Shown piece by piece: positions 1 to 8,950 of a stretch of 64,000 nt of DNA; positions within the stretch are counted from its first letter, which is position 1, and each line of letters starts with the position of its first letter. The stretch is taken from the NCBI RefSeq assembly GCF_018598175.1, contig NZ_JAHESE010000006.1:186001-250000 (forward strand), in the 5' to 3' direction. The notes beneath the pieces are model-generated. The model searched no databases. It was not told where the DNA came from and saw only the letters and a list, made by a program, of their open reading frames with translations. This DNA comes from Dawidia cretensis. Its GTDB lineage: Bacteria; Bacteroidota; Bacteroidia; Cytophagales; Cyclobacteriaceae. A program made the translations under genes and the position numbers.

Positions 1-503
1 TCGGTCAGGCCCGTAGTAAACGGGATAACACCATACATTTCCGTCATGAGCCAGTAGTAGTAGGCAATGAGAAAACGTGCTTCATACTTCATCAGCTCGA
101 CTTCCTCCTGTGTGACCTTTTGTTTTTCATTTGGCTTGACGTTATCGATAAAAATATAAGCCGATCGGATACGCTTCGGTAACACGTCCCAGTAATTAGG
201 CTCCGTGTTGGCCGGCGTCCAAATCCCTTGTTGCCGGTCCACTACCCACCAGCCGAATTGTGCCCACCGGTAAGAAGGATTCAGGTCATCAGACAATGGA
301 TCATAGCCTATATGCCGGGTAAATCCCCAGTACGGGTCTGGAACACTGGAATAAACTCCGGCCAGCCAGTCTTCCGTGCGAACCTTGTCGTTAAATACCA
401 TTTCCAGTGTAAGTTGGTCATCTGGCATTTTGTCCAGATAATCCGAACATGACACAGCTGTAATCAGCAAAACAGCTAATAATATATTCTTCAGGAAATT
501 CAT
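1..503 (-). CDS. SusD/RagB-family nutrient-binding lipoprotein, partial (C-terminus off the left edge)
   Basis: The reading frame opens at the ATG at 503-501 and stays open to the window edge, giving about 167 residues. The N-terminus is a lipoprotein signal ending in AVSC at about residue 19, so the protein should be anchored to the outer membrane by a lipidated cysteine. The next part (SDYLDKMPDDQLT, then a W/Y-rich stretch and YEARFLIAYYYWLMTEMYG) matches the N-terminal TPR-like region of SusD proteins, which sit as a lid on a SusC transporter and bind glycan at the surface. It starts 26 bp after the SusC stop and should be co-transcribed with it. The substrate cannot be read from this fragment. 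Confidence 0.9.
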   Translation of the reverse strand, partial: MNFLKNILLAVLLITAVSCSDYLDKMPDDQLTLEMVFNDKVRTEDWLAGVYSSVPDPYWGFTRHIGYDPLSDDLNPSYRWAQFGWWVVDRQQGIWTPANTEPNYWDVLPKRIRSAYIFIDNVKPNEKQKVTQEEVELMKYEARFLIAYYYWLMTEMYGVIPFTTGLT

Positions 504-529
504 ACACATTCTGTTAAAGGTGTTTCAGC

Positions 530-3500
530 TTAAAATTCCAGGTTGATTCCCGCGGAGAAGGATTTCATGATCGGATACCGGAAACCGTTGCCCGTATTGA
601 TCTCCGGGTCCCACAGGTCAAATTTTGATAACGTCAGGATGTTGTTGCCAGAGACGAAGATCCGGGCGCTCTTTGCATGGGCCCTTTCAACAAATTTCTG
701 CGGCAGGCTAATGCCTATTTCAACATGTTTCAGGCGCAACATACTCATGTCCTGAAGCCACCAGGTAGAAGGCCTGTTGTTGTTGCCGGCGGACTGAAAT
801 GATGCCCGTGGCCAGAATGCCTCCGGATTCGGGTTCTCTATCGTCCAACTATCGTCCAGCGCCGTTTCATATACATTGCCTGCAGCACCCCCACCAGAGC
901 CCGGCAGGAAAAAGTCACCCCCTAACACTCTATACGTTCTGGCATTGCCTTGAAAGAAAAATCCAAAATCAATATTTTTATATCGGGCGTTGATGCCGAA
1001 TCCATATACGATCTGCGGGTCAACGGTCCCTTTTAAAGCAGTCCGATCAATATTGGTTATGACACCGTCTCCGTTGAGGTCGGCATACTTAATATCGCCG
1101 GGACGAACCGGCCCGAGCTCAGCGCGCGGCAACGTACTGACCAGTACACCCTCCGCAATGTTTTCAAAATCGGCGTTGGTATATAATCGCTCCGCTACAT
1201 AACCAAAATTCTGATCCACGGATTTACCGGTTGTAGAACGATATGTGCCGATTACGGAGGGGGCCTCATCCTGCTCAACGATTACATTTTTAGCATATGT
1301 AAAGGTGCCCTGTCCCGAAACAAACCAGTTTGAAGTCAATTGTTTATTTGCACTCAGCGAGAGATCAACCCCCTGATTCTTCACTTTACCATAATTTGCA
1401 TTAGGCTTTTCAACAAAACCTGCCGAACTGGGAATTGTCTGGCGTTGCATGAAAATATCTTTGCGCTGCTCCTTAAAAAGGTCAACCTGAAGTAACACAC
1501 TGTTCCAAAGTCCTAATTCAACACCCAGGTTTCCCTTCGTAACCGTTTCCCACGTGAGATTCGATACGCCTTTGATTCCTTCCCGTCGGCCAGCTCTGAA
1601 GTAGTCGTTATTCACGCCCCAACGATATCCATCGGTATCGCCGATCTTTGAGATGTAGGCGAAACGATTATTATCCCCAAACCTGTCGTTGCCTACCTGG
1701 CCGAGTGATGCTCTGAACTTCAGCCGCGATATGATTTCTTTAATCGACGACATAAATTCTTCCTCCGTTACGACCCAACCGAGCGCCGCGGAAGGAAAAA
1801 ATCCAAAGCGGTTATTTTCTGCCAGGTTTTCAGAACCGTTATACCCAAAATTCGCTTCCGCGATGTATTTACGTTTGAAGGAGTAGGAAACACGCGCGGC
1901 AATACCTTGAAAGCGAAAAGGCAACGTTTGACCATTATCATAGCTTCGTTGGTTGTACAAAAACAGACCATCTAAATAATGGTTACCGATGTTATGGCTA
2001 TAGTTTAAACTGCCTTCTATATAGACGCTCTTGTCGCCGAACTCTTGTTTAGGTTCATGACTTAGAAAAACCTGACCGAACCGGTCGATATCAAGCTCCA
2101 GTTCACCGTTTTCATCACGGCCTATGGCCGGCTTATAATAATCCGGGTCTTTTTTGCGCACCACGCTGTTTGCAGAATAGCGATCAAAAGAAAATAGAAT
2201 GCGGCCGGTCAGGCCGGGGATAATCGCATCCATCGCCTGCTGAACAGAAAAAAGCGACTCAATCTTACTGGCACTTCCCCGTTCAAAACCCGTCTGCGTA
2301 GCAACGGACCAGGGATTTGTACGATCAGCATTCATCCGGGGAATTTCGCCACTTGAATACTGGGTTGGATGAACATGCGGCGCGGTTTGAAAAGCCTGAT
2401 CAAACAAGAAGTCCATGGATTGTGGTGGACGGCTCGTCTCTTGCAAATAACCACCGATGTTTACCCGCAGCAACGTTGTGGGCGTAACGTCGAGATCCAC
2501 ATTCGAGCGGATATTATAGCGTTTTAATTTCATGGAGGAATCCCATTCCTGGTTGTGGTCACGGGCGACAACACCGGTTTCGCCATAATGCGAGCCCGTG
2601 ATGGCATAGCGTAAAAAGTTGGTACCGCCAGAGGCCGTTAAATTGATCCTGCTGTTCGACGCGTTTGCATTCGTTATCGCATCCAACCAGTTCACGTCTG
2701 GATACAGATCCGGATCGACGTGGTTGCGCGTGTTGTTAATACGGTCTTCAGAGTAGTTTGGGAGTTGGCCCTGGTCTATCGAAATATCGTTCATCAGCGT
2801 CATATAATCGGCCGCTCCTATAAACTTGGGCAGCTTCACCGGGCTTGTAACACCTTGCTCATACCGCAATACGATGGAGGGTTTGCCCACCTCGCCCCGC
2901 TTGGTATTGATGAGTACCACCCCGTTGGCACCACGCACACCGTATACGGCACTGGCGGATGCATCTTTTAACACCGACACCGATTCTATTTCCGCTGGAT
3001 CGATCGTATTCAACGAGCGCTCGACGCCATCTACCAACACGAGTGGCGCACGAGACCCCTGAAACGTAGAAATGCCGCGAATCCAGAAATTTGAATCATC
3101 ATAACCAGGTTCGCCCGAACGTTGTACACCGATAATGCCGGCAACCTGCCCGGCAAGATTATTACTCAGCGATCGGGTTGTGCCATACTGAAGCTGCTTT
3201 TGAACATTCACTGACGAGATAGCGCCGGCGCTGGTATACTCCTTCTGTGTGCCGTAACCAACAATCACCACCTCGTTCAGCGCGGCTAAATCAGTAGTCA
3301 TCTTCAAGTTCACGGATGGCTGCTCGCCCACCGCGACTTCTTCTGTCTTATAACCAATAAAAGAGAAGACGAGAACGACGCCCCTGTTGACATTACCGAG
3401 GGAATATTTACCATCGGCATCAGTAACTGTTCCAATCAGTGTCCCCTTAATCGTAACGCTAACACCGGGAAGTCCCATCCCCTCTTCGTCGGAGACTGTC

Positions 3501-3937
3501 CCCGTAATGGTTTCCACGAGCTCAATCGTCGACGACGCTTGCTCCGCGTTTTCAGCTTCGCTTTTAACATTCTGTTTCGTTAGAATAATGTAGTCTCCCA
3601 ACAACCGGAATTGCACATCCCTCGGATTAAATATACCCATCAGAACATCCGACAATTTCTCGTCAGTGTACTCAACCGAAACTTCTTCATTAACTGAAAT
3701 CGTTTGCGGGTTATAGGTAAATTTTATACCGACAGATTTTTCAATCTCCGATAAAATCTGCTTAATCTTTTTTCCTTGAGTATTAACGGATACGATCTCA
3801 TCCAACACGCTCTGTCCGTATGCCTTGGTGGGACTTGCTGTCGCCATCCCTGATACTAAAACTATGAGCAATACCTGTAATACTGTAAGCCTCATAATCA
3901 TCAAAATCAAACGCCAGTGTGTCTGACACGTCTTCAT
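530..3937 (-). CDS. SusC/RagA-family TonB-dependent receptor with STN signalling domain
   Basis: Outer-membrane transporter of 1135 residues. In order it shows a signal peptide, a secretin/TonB short N-terminal (STN) domain at roughly residues 50-110, a carboxypeptidase-regulatory-like domain (ITGTVSDEEGMGLPGVSV, about 145-225), a plug with the SusC signature (DGVERSLNTIDPAEIESVSV) and a long beta-barrel that ends in an aromatic-rich strand. The STN domain is the part that contacts a FecR anti-sigma factor in TonB transduction. A FecR gene and an ECF sigma gene lie directly upstream on the same strand, so this receptor probably both imports its ligand and reports it. SusD follows after 26 bp. 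The ligand is unknown. Confidence 0.93.
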   Translation of the reverse strand: MKTCQTHWRLILMIMRLTVLQVLLIVLVSGMATASPTKAYGQSVLDEIVSVNTQGKKIKQILSEIEKSVGIKFTYNPQTISVNEEVSVEYTDEKLSDVLMGIFNPRDVQFRLLGDYIILTKQNVKSEAENAEQASSTIELVETITGTVSDEEGMGLPGVSVTIKGTLIGTVTDADGKYSLGNVNRGVVLVFSFIGYKTEEVAVGEQPSVNLKMTTDLAALNEVVIVGYGTQKEYTSAGAISSVNVQKQLQYGTTRSLSNNLAGQVAGIIGVQRSGEPGYDDSNFWIRGISTFQGSRAPLVLVDGVERSLNTIDPAEIESVSVLKDASASAVYGVRGANGVVLINTKRGEVGKPSIVLRYEQGVTSPVKLPKFIGAADYMTLMNDISIDQGQLPNYSEDRINNTRNHVDPDLYPDVNWLDAITNANASNSRINLTASGGTNFLRYAITGSHYGETGVVARDHNQEWDSSMKLKRYNIRSNVDLDVTPTTLLRVNIGGYLQETSRPPQSMDFLFDQAFQTAPHVHPTQYSSGEIPRMNADRTNPWSVATQTGFERGSASKIESLFSVQQAMDAIIPGLTGRILFSFDRYSANSVVRKKDPDYYKPAIGRDENGELELDIDRFGQVFLSHEPKQEFGDKSVYIEGSLNYSHNIGNHYLDGLFLYNQRSYDNGQTLPFRFQGIAARVSYSFKRKYIAEANFGYNGSENLAENNRFGFFPSAALGWVVTEEEFMSSIKEIISRLKFRASLGQVGNDRFGDNNRFAYISKIGDTDGYRWGVNNDYFRAGRREGIKGVSNLTWETVTKGNLGVELGLWNSVLLQVDLFKEQRKDIFMQRQTIPSSAGFVEKPNANYGKVKNQGVDLSLSANKQLTSNWFVSGQGTFTYAKNVIVEQDEAPSVIGTYRSTTGKSVDQNFGYVAERLYTNADFENIAEGVLVSTLPRAELGPVRPGDIKYADLNGDGVITNIDRTALKGTVDPQIVYGFGINARYKNIDFGFFFQGNARTYRVLGGDFFLPGSGGGAAGNVYETALDDSWTIENPNPEAFWPRASFQSAGNNNRPSTWWLQDMSMLRLKHVEIGISLPQKFVERAHAKSARIFVSGNNILTLSKFDLWDPEINTGNGFRYPIMKSFSAGINLEF

Positions 3938-4036
3938 AAATTTTAGGTTTTAGGTCATGAAAAATGAACTTAACTACCTCTGGAGGATTGGATACGAGCG
4001 GCAATTCCTAGTCAATCCTCCTGAGTTTAATGCAAG

Positions 4037-4068
4037 CCGGTGATATTCTGACATCACCGGTTTTTTTT
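4037..4068 (+). terminator. 8-bp hairpin followed by T8, polarity opposite to the flanking genes
   Basis: CCGGTGAT at 4037-4044 pairs with ATCACCGG at 4053-4060, and eight T follow on the plus strand. It lies in the 180-bp gap between the FecR stop and the SusC start, both on the minus strand. The U-tract would therefore form only in plus-strand RNA, for which no gene is seen. In the sense mRNA the hairpin would follow an A-tract and could be a leader structure. Confidence 0.4.
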
Positions 4069-4117
4069 GAGTATTTATTATTTCATAGGCAAATCATTTC
4101 ATTTTAAGTGGTGGACT

Positions 4118-5203
4118 TTATTGACAACCTGCACTATTGATGACAACATTGGCATCAATAATTTCATAGCTGGCGCCGATCGTTTCACATATTATTTTGA
4201 GCTTGTCACGCAGGGATTCCGACCCGAGCGGAGCCGTTATATAGCAGTTCTTCATAACCTCCTCATTGAAGATTATTTCAACTCCGTATGCAGACTCAAT
4301 CGTCTGAAATGCCCTGGCAATCGGCACATTGTCAAATACAAAGTCCCTGGGTGCGATCCCGGTCGCGCCCAGAAACTCAGGAGATTCGATCAATGTCTTT
4401 TCAAATTGACGATTCTTTCGTTCATATGTAACTTGCTGATTCGGCAACAGTATGACCCCGCCCTGCTTGTTATTTTTGATAACATCAGTCGGTGCAGAGA
4501 CAGATACCTTGCCGGTCTTCACAGACACGAGAATATTTTCGCCGTTTTCAGGAGACTCTACGCGGAAACTGGTTCCCAATACCTTGACTACGATTTCATT
4601 GGAATGTACAATGAATGGTTTATAGGGATTCTTTGTCACCTTAAAAAAGGCCTTTCCAAACATGTATACCTGGCGGGAGGAGTCATTCAAAAAATCCTTT
4701 TTATACTTCAGCTTACTCTTACTCTCCAGCACGATCGTACTTCCGTCTTCTAATTGAACTTCCAGCGGCTGGTCCGTTTCGTTTATTCGCTCGATGAAGT
4801 CATCACCCTGCTGATTATACGCAGACGGATGCTGATCATTGACGACCAATCGTGACTCAAACCAAAACACAACGGATGCAGAAAGGAGAAGAACGGAAGC
4901 CAGGACTACTGCCCATGTCATTTTTGAAACAGTACGTTGGTGAGAAGGCTCCGTTTTCGCTTCTACCCTATTCTGGATTTTAGCCCACATGGAATCAACC
5001 TGCGCGCCGTCGTAGTCAATCTCTTCCGCTGCCTTCAGGTTAAGGACTAACGTCCGGGCTTTGTCAACTTTTTCCTTTATTTCAGGATGCGTAGAGATAT
5101 ATAAGTCCCAATACTTTACAGCTTCGGGATCTGATTGTTTGACCCAATCTATAAAGCTTTCATTTGAAGCAAGATCTTCAACGGTGAGATTTTTGTGGTC
5201 CAT
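4118..5203 (-). CDS. FecR-family anti-sigma factor
   Basis: Inner-membrane regulator of 361 residues. The N-terminal cytoplasmic anti-sigma part has DLASNESFIDWV. One transmembrane helix follows at about residues 94-114 (MTWAVVLASVLLLSASVVFW), then a periplasmic FecR domain (LEDGSTIVLESKSKLKYKK...). The C-terminal DUF4974 domain (FDNVPIARAFQTIESAYGVE) resembles the STN fold. In this family the periplasmic end reads the STN domain of a loaded TonB receptor and frees or activates the partner ECF sigma. The sigma gene is 77 bp upstream and the STN-bearing SusC is downstream, so the three form a complete circuit. Confidence 0.93.
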   Translation of the reverse strand: MDHKNLTVEDLASNESFIDWVKQSDPEAVKYWDLYISTHPEIKEKVDKARTLVLNLKAAEEIDYDGAQVDSMWAKIQNRVEAKTEPSHQRTVSKMTWAVVLASVLLLSASVVFWFESRLVVNDQHPSAYNQQGDDFIERINETDQPLEVQLEDGSTIVLESKSKLKYKKDFLNDSSRQVYMFGKAFFKVTKNPYKPFIVHSNEIVVKVLGTSFRVESPENGENILVSVKTGKVSVSAPTDVIKNNKQGGVILLPNQQVTYERKNRQFEKTLIESPEFLGATGIAPRDFVFDNVPIARAFQTIESAYGVEIIFNEEVMKNCYITAPLGSESLRDKLKIICETIGASYEIIDANVVINSAGCQ

Positions 5204-5280
5204 TCGGTGTAATGTAGTTCTACTTGCTAAGCGCTTTCAAACATCTAGTGCACGAAATGGCGGGGTTTTACTCTCCTAAC

Positions 5281-5871
5281 TCAAAAAAAATTTAAGAAAA
5301 AGAAAAAACTGGTGACAGACACCTTAAGATTAAGCTTGAGCTTGCGGATGGCTAAAAAAATGAAGTTGGCGGCCGACTGATAGTTTACGCCCATTATCTT
5401 CGCAATTTCCTCGTTCGAAAAGTCATGATAATAGCGAAGATTGATCGCTTCCTGCTGCCTTTTGGGCAGTTGCTTGATGAGCGTTCGGAGGTTTTCCATT
5501 TGCTCCGACTGCACCTCAAAGCGTATCAATTTGCTTTCGTGCGAAGGAGAGGCGAGGTTTTCGAACAACTCAAGATCAAGTGTATTGGTAAAGTCGTTTG
5601 ATTTTGTATTCCGGTAAATTTTGTAGCGAAGCGCCTTGAATAGATACAATTTAATAGAGTTGGGCTCCGTGATGCGCTCGCGGGTATTCCATAATTCAAA
5701 AAACAAATCCTGAATGCTATCCTCTACAAGCGTACGGTCCCATGAGATCTTGCTGCCGTAGTTAAGCAATGCCCCCGCATAAATGCGGTATAAGGCGGCA
5801 AATGCCGTCTTGTCTCCGCCTTTAAATGAACGCCAGATGTTATCGTCGAGCTGCGTATCGCCTTTGGACAT
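5281..5871 (-). CDS. ECF sigma-70 factor (FecI-like, Bacteroidota type)
   Basis: A sigma factor of 196 residues with region 2 (FAALYRIYAGALLNYG ... EDSIQDLFFELWN) and region 4 (LPKRQQEAINLRYYHDFSNEEIAKIMGVN). It should direct transcription of the downstream FecR, SusC and SusD genes when the receptor is loaded. I chose the ATG at 5871 because the protein from there (MSKGDTQLDDNIWRSFKGGD) looks like a normal ECF start; an in-frame ATG at 5901 would add ten residues of little family likeness. The C-terminus ends in an unusual run of phenylalanines (SFFFFLNFF). It is divergent from the hybrid sensor gene, with a gap of only about 90 bp. Confidence 0.9.
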   Translation of the reverse strand: MSKGDTQLDDNIWRSFKGGDKTAFAALYRIYAGALLNYGSKISWDRTLVEDSIQDLFFELWNTRERITEPNSIKLYLFKALRYKIYRNTKSNDFTNTLDLELFENLASPSHESKLIRFEVQSEQMENLRTLIKQLPKRQQEAINLRYYHDFSNEEIAKIMGVNYQSAANFIFLAIRKLKLNLKVSVTSFFFFLNFF

Positions 5872-5938
5872 GCTACACAGTTTAAGGGTACTTCCATGCA
5901 AGTTAAAATAAAGTTCCGTTTCCGCAAACGATTTTTCG

Positions 5939-5946
5939 TAGCTTTA
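5939..5946 (+). promoter_or_regulatory. possible -7 promoter element for the hybrid sensor
   Basis: TAGCTTTA matches seven of eight positions of the Bacteroidota -7 motif TAnnTTTG and lies 17 bp before the ATG of the sensor gene. No convincing -33 TTG was found at the usual spacing, so this is a weak call. Confidence 0.3.
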
Positions 5947-5963
5947 AAGCGTAACGACATCCC

Positions 5964-8741
5964 ATGCTCAAACACACATTTGCCTGGACCCTTACTCTGT
6001 TGCTGTGCTCGCTCAGCTTGTTCTCTTGCCGCCATGCTTCGGAGAATAAACACTATACCATTGGTTTTTCGCAATGTACCGGTGGTGATGCCTGGCGGAG
6101 GCAGATGCTTTCAGCGATGAAAGGAGAGCTTCTCTTCCACCCTGAGATTGAATTGCAATATCGGGATGCACATGGCGACAACGCCAGACAGGTTAACGAC
6201 ATCCGCGACCTTGTCAAGAATGGCATTGACCTGCTGATCGTGTCACCCAACGAGGCCAGCCCAATCACGCCCGTGGTGGAAGAGGTCTTTAAAATGGGAA
6301 TCCCCGTCATTGTAGTCGACCGGAAGATCAGCTCCAGTTTTTATACGGCTTACATCGGCGCAGATAACTATGAGATCGGCGAGCTGGCAGGGTCATACGT
6401 TTCGGAAGTGCTGGGTGGCAAGGGTAAAATTATTGAGATCTGGGGCCTGCGCGGATCAACGCCTGCCGTGGAAAGACATAAAGGATTTGTACACGCACTG
6501 TCAGGCTTTCCAAATATAGACGTTGTAGCCGAGTTTGATGGTGCCTGGGAGATTGATACAGTCAAGCATGGACTGGCTGCAGCGACTACGCAAGCGACCA
6601 CGGTAGACCTGGTGTTTGCGCATAACGATGTAATGGCCTACGGTGCTTACGAGGTCTTTAAAGAAGCCCGACCCGGTAATGATACAAAGTTCATTGGCAT
6701 CGATGGCCTGCCGGGGCCAGCGGCAGGAATCCAGCTCGTCGACGACAAGATCTTGTCTGCAACGTTCCTATACCCCACGGGCGGCGAAGAAGCGATTCGC
6801 ACCGCGAGCAAGATTCTAAAGAAAGAGCATTTCGAAAAAGACAATGTACTGCTCAGTACAGTCATCGATCCAAAGAATGTTCGCGTCATGAAACTGCAAA
6901 CCGATAAGATATCGAGTCAGCAGGCGGATATCGTGCGGCAGCAGGAGAAGATCAATGAGCAGGTCAATGCCTATACCAAGCAATCTGTGCTTATTTATAT
7001 ACTGTTGGCCAGCCTGGTGGCAACGATCATTGGGGGCGCTGCCGCAATCCTCGCCTGGCGTGAGAAGAAAGAAATAAACCGGCAGCTTGAAGCCAAGCGA
7101 AACCAGATACTCGAGCAGAAGAATGAGATCGCGGAAATGGCAGAAAAAGCTGAGCTGGCCACACAGGAAAAGCTGAAGTTCTTCACGAACATTTCCCACG
7201 AATTCAAAACTCCCCTGACCTTGATCCTCGGTTCGATCGATGAGATCATCGCAAAAAATACCGCCGACAGAGTAACGTCAACCGACAACCTCCGGCTCAT
7301 CCGCAAAAACGCTATCCGGCTGTTGCGGCTGGTAAACCAACTGATGGACTTCCGGAAGATCGAGGACCGGAAAATGCCGCTACGGGCCAGCGAGCTGGAT
7401 CTCGTAGCCTTTATCGAAGAGGTCATGGCGGCTTTCAATAAGACGGCCGCCCGGCGCAACATTCGGTATACGTTGCTGGGCAATGCTGATCGACTGCTGG
7501 CGTGGTTTGATCCCGATAAGCTCGACAAGGTGATCTTTAACCTACTGTCGAACGCGTTCAAGTTCACCCACGACAACGGAAAGATAACCCTGACCATTTC
7601 GGTGGATGAATCTGGAAAGAATGCCGTCATTTTTGTAGAAGATAACGGCGTGGGCATGTCGAAAGACGATGCAGACCATGCGTTCGACCGCTTTCATACC
7701 GGCGAGCATTCTGCCGGCACGGGCATAGGGCTGTCGTTGTCAAAAGAGTTTATGGAGCTGCACCATGGCAGCCTGATGCTGAGCAGCGAGCTGGGAAAGG
7801 GGACGCGCTTCTGTATTATGTTGCCGCTGGGCAAAGTCCATTTGTCAGACAACGAGATCGCCAGTCGCGACGTAGCCTTTGTACACGACATCGACTACGA
7901 GGCCATAGCCGATGACACACACCTGCCTGCCGCAGAGATCGACGTTGAAAACGACGTGACCATCAAGGAGCACACTATTCTTATTGTGGATGACAACCAG
8001 GAAATGCGTTTCTTTATTCGAAAGAAATTGCAGCCGTTCTATAATATACAGGAAGCACAAGACGGCGTTTCGGCCCTTGACAAGGCTTTCAGCACGGTGC
8101 CCGACCTGATCATTTGCGATGTCATGCTGCCGGGTAAGAACGGTATCGATGTGACCACCACCTTGAAGAACGATTTGCGAACCTCGCACATACCGTTAGT
8201 CATGCTCACGGCGCGAGGCTCTATTGAGCACAAAATTGAAGGTGTGAAGACCGGTGCGGATGAATATATCGCCAAACCATTCGTTTTTGAATATCTCAGC
8301 GAACGTATCAAGGCCTTGATCAAAAGCCGCAAACTGCTGCGCGACCACTACATTCATGGCCTGAATGTCAGTACCGTTACCACCGCCCCCGGCAACCTCG
8401 ACCGAAAATTCATCAACGACTTTACCGCACTGATCGAAAAGAACGTAGCCAACGCCGACCTGGCGGCCAACGAGATTGCCCATGAGCTCGGCATGTCCCG
8501 GGTACAGGTATATCGCAAAGTCAAGGCCCTGCTGGGATTCAGCATCAACGACTACCTGGTAAACGTACGACTCCAGAAAGCAAAATACTTGCTCATGAAC
8601 ACGGATAAAAGTGTTGCGGAGATAGCCCAGGAAGTCGGCTTTTCATCTCCGGCCTATTTCTCAACCATCTTTAAGAATAAAGTGAGACAGTCGCCTACAG
8701 AGTTCAGGTCGAATAAAATGAACCTGCACCCCACGAATTGA
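5964..8741 (+). CDS. hybrid two-component sensor/regulator with periplasmic sugar-binding domain
   Basis: A single 925-residue protein carries a whole signalling chain. The N-terminus is a signal that ends in LFSC (possible lipobox, about residue 22). A LacI/RbsB-like periplasmic sugar-binding domain spans about 25-315. A transmembrane helix lies at about 337-362. A histidine kinase follows with the phospho-acceptor in NISHEFKTPL (His412) and an ATPase with the N box LLSNAFKF. A receiver domain has its acceptor Asp719 in IICDVMLPGKNG, and an AraC-type HTH lies at the end. This layout matches the fructose-sensing hybrid regulator of Bacteroides fructan loci (BT1754 type, from memory). The next genes are a permease, a GH32 enzyme and a fructokinase, so fructose is the likely ligand. 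Confidence 0.93.
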   Translation: MLKHTFAWTLTLLLCSLSLFSCRHASENKHYTIGFSQCTGGDAWRRQMLSAMKGELLFHPEIELQYRDAHGDNARQVNDIRDLVKNGIDLLIVSPNEASPITPVVEEVFKMGIPVIVVDRKISSSFYTAYIGADNYEIGELAGSYVSEVLGGKGKIIEIWGLRGSTPAVERHKGFVHALSGFPNIDVVAEFDGAWEIDTVKHGLAAATTQATTVDLVFAHNDVMAYGAYEVFKEARPGNDTKFIGIDGLPGPAAGIQLVDDKILSATFLYPTGGEEAIRTASKILKKEHFEKDNVLLSTVIDPKNVRVMKLQTDKISSQQADIVRQQEKINEQVNAYTKQSVLIYILLASLVATIIGGAAAILAWREKKEINRQLEAKRNQILEQKNEIAEMAEKAELATQEKLKFFTNISHEFKTPLTLILGSIDEIIAKNTADRVTSTDNLRLIRKNAIRLLRLVNQLMDFRKIEDRKMPLRASELDLVAFIEEVMAAFNKTAARRNIRYTLLGNADRLLAWFDPDKLDKVIFNLLSNAFKFTHDNGKITLTISVDESGKNAVIFVEDNGVGMSKDDADHAFDRFHTGEHSAGTGIGLSLSKEFMELHHGSLMLSSELGKGTRFCIMLPLGKVHLSDNEIASRDVAFVHDIDYEAIADDTHLPAAEIDVENDVTIKEHTILIVDDNQEMRFFIRKKLQPFYNIQEAQDGVSALDKAFSTVPDLIICDVMLPGKNGIDVTTTLKNDLRTSHIPLVMLTARGSIEHKIEGVKTGADEYIAKPFVFEYLSERIKALIKSRKLLRDHYIHGLNVSTVTTAPGNLDRKFINDFTALIEKNVANADLAANEIAHELGMSRVQVYRKVKALLGFSINDYLVNVRLQKAKYLLMNTDKSVAEIAQEVGFSSPAYFSTIFKNKVRQSPTEFRSNKMNLHPTN

Positions 8742-8950
8742 AACAAATTTAGAAGGCTGGAACAATATTAGAAGTCAGTGCCCGCATTTCCCAACCCGGA
8801 TTTGCATCAATAGCCTGCAAGCGCGCTGCGCTGCATGCGTTTGCGACGGTTTCTTCTTTTATAAAAGATTGATCCAATTCTGAAAAATGTTGGTACTTCA
8901 TCGCAAACCGTATTCCGGTTGCGCCGATACTTTGCAAGAAACTTCCTGTG

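Noticed and set aside
4067-4753. 228-residue plus-strand open frame
   Set aside because: It overlaps the FecR gene on the other strand. The T8 hairpin at 4037-4068 is not evidence for it, because a terminator would lie at its start rather than its end.
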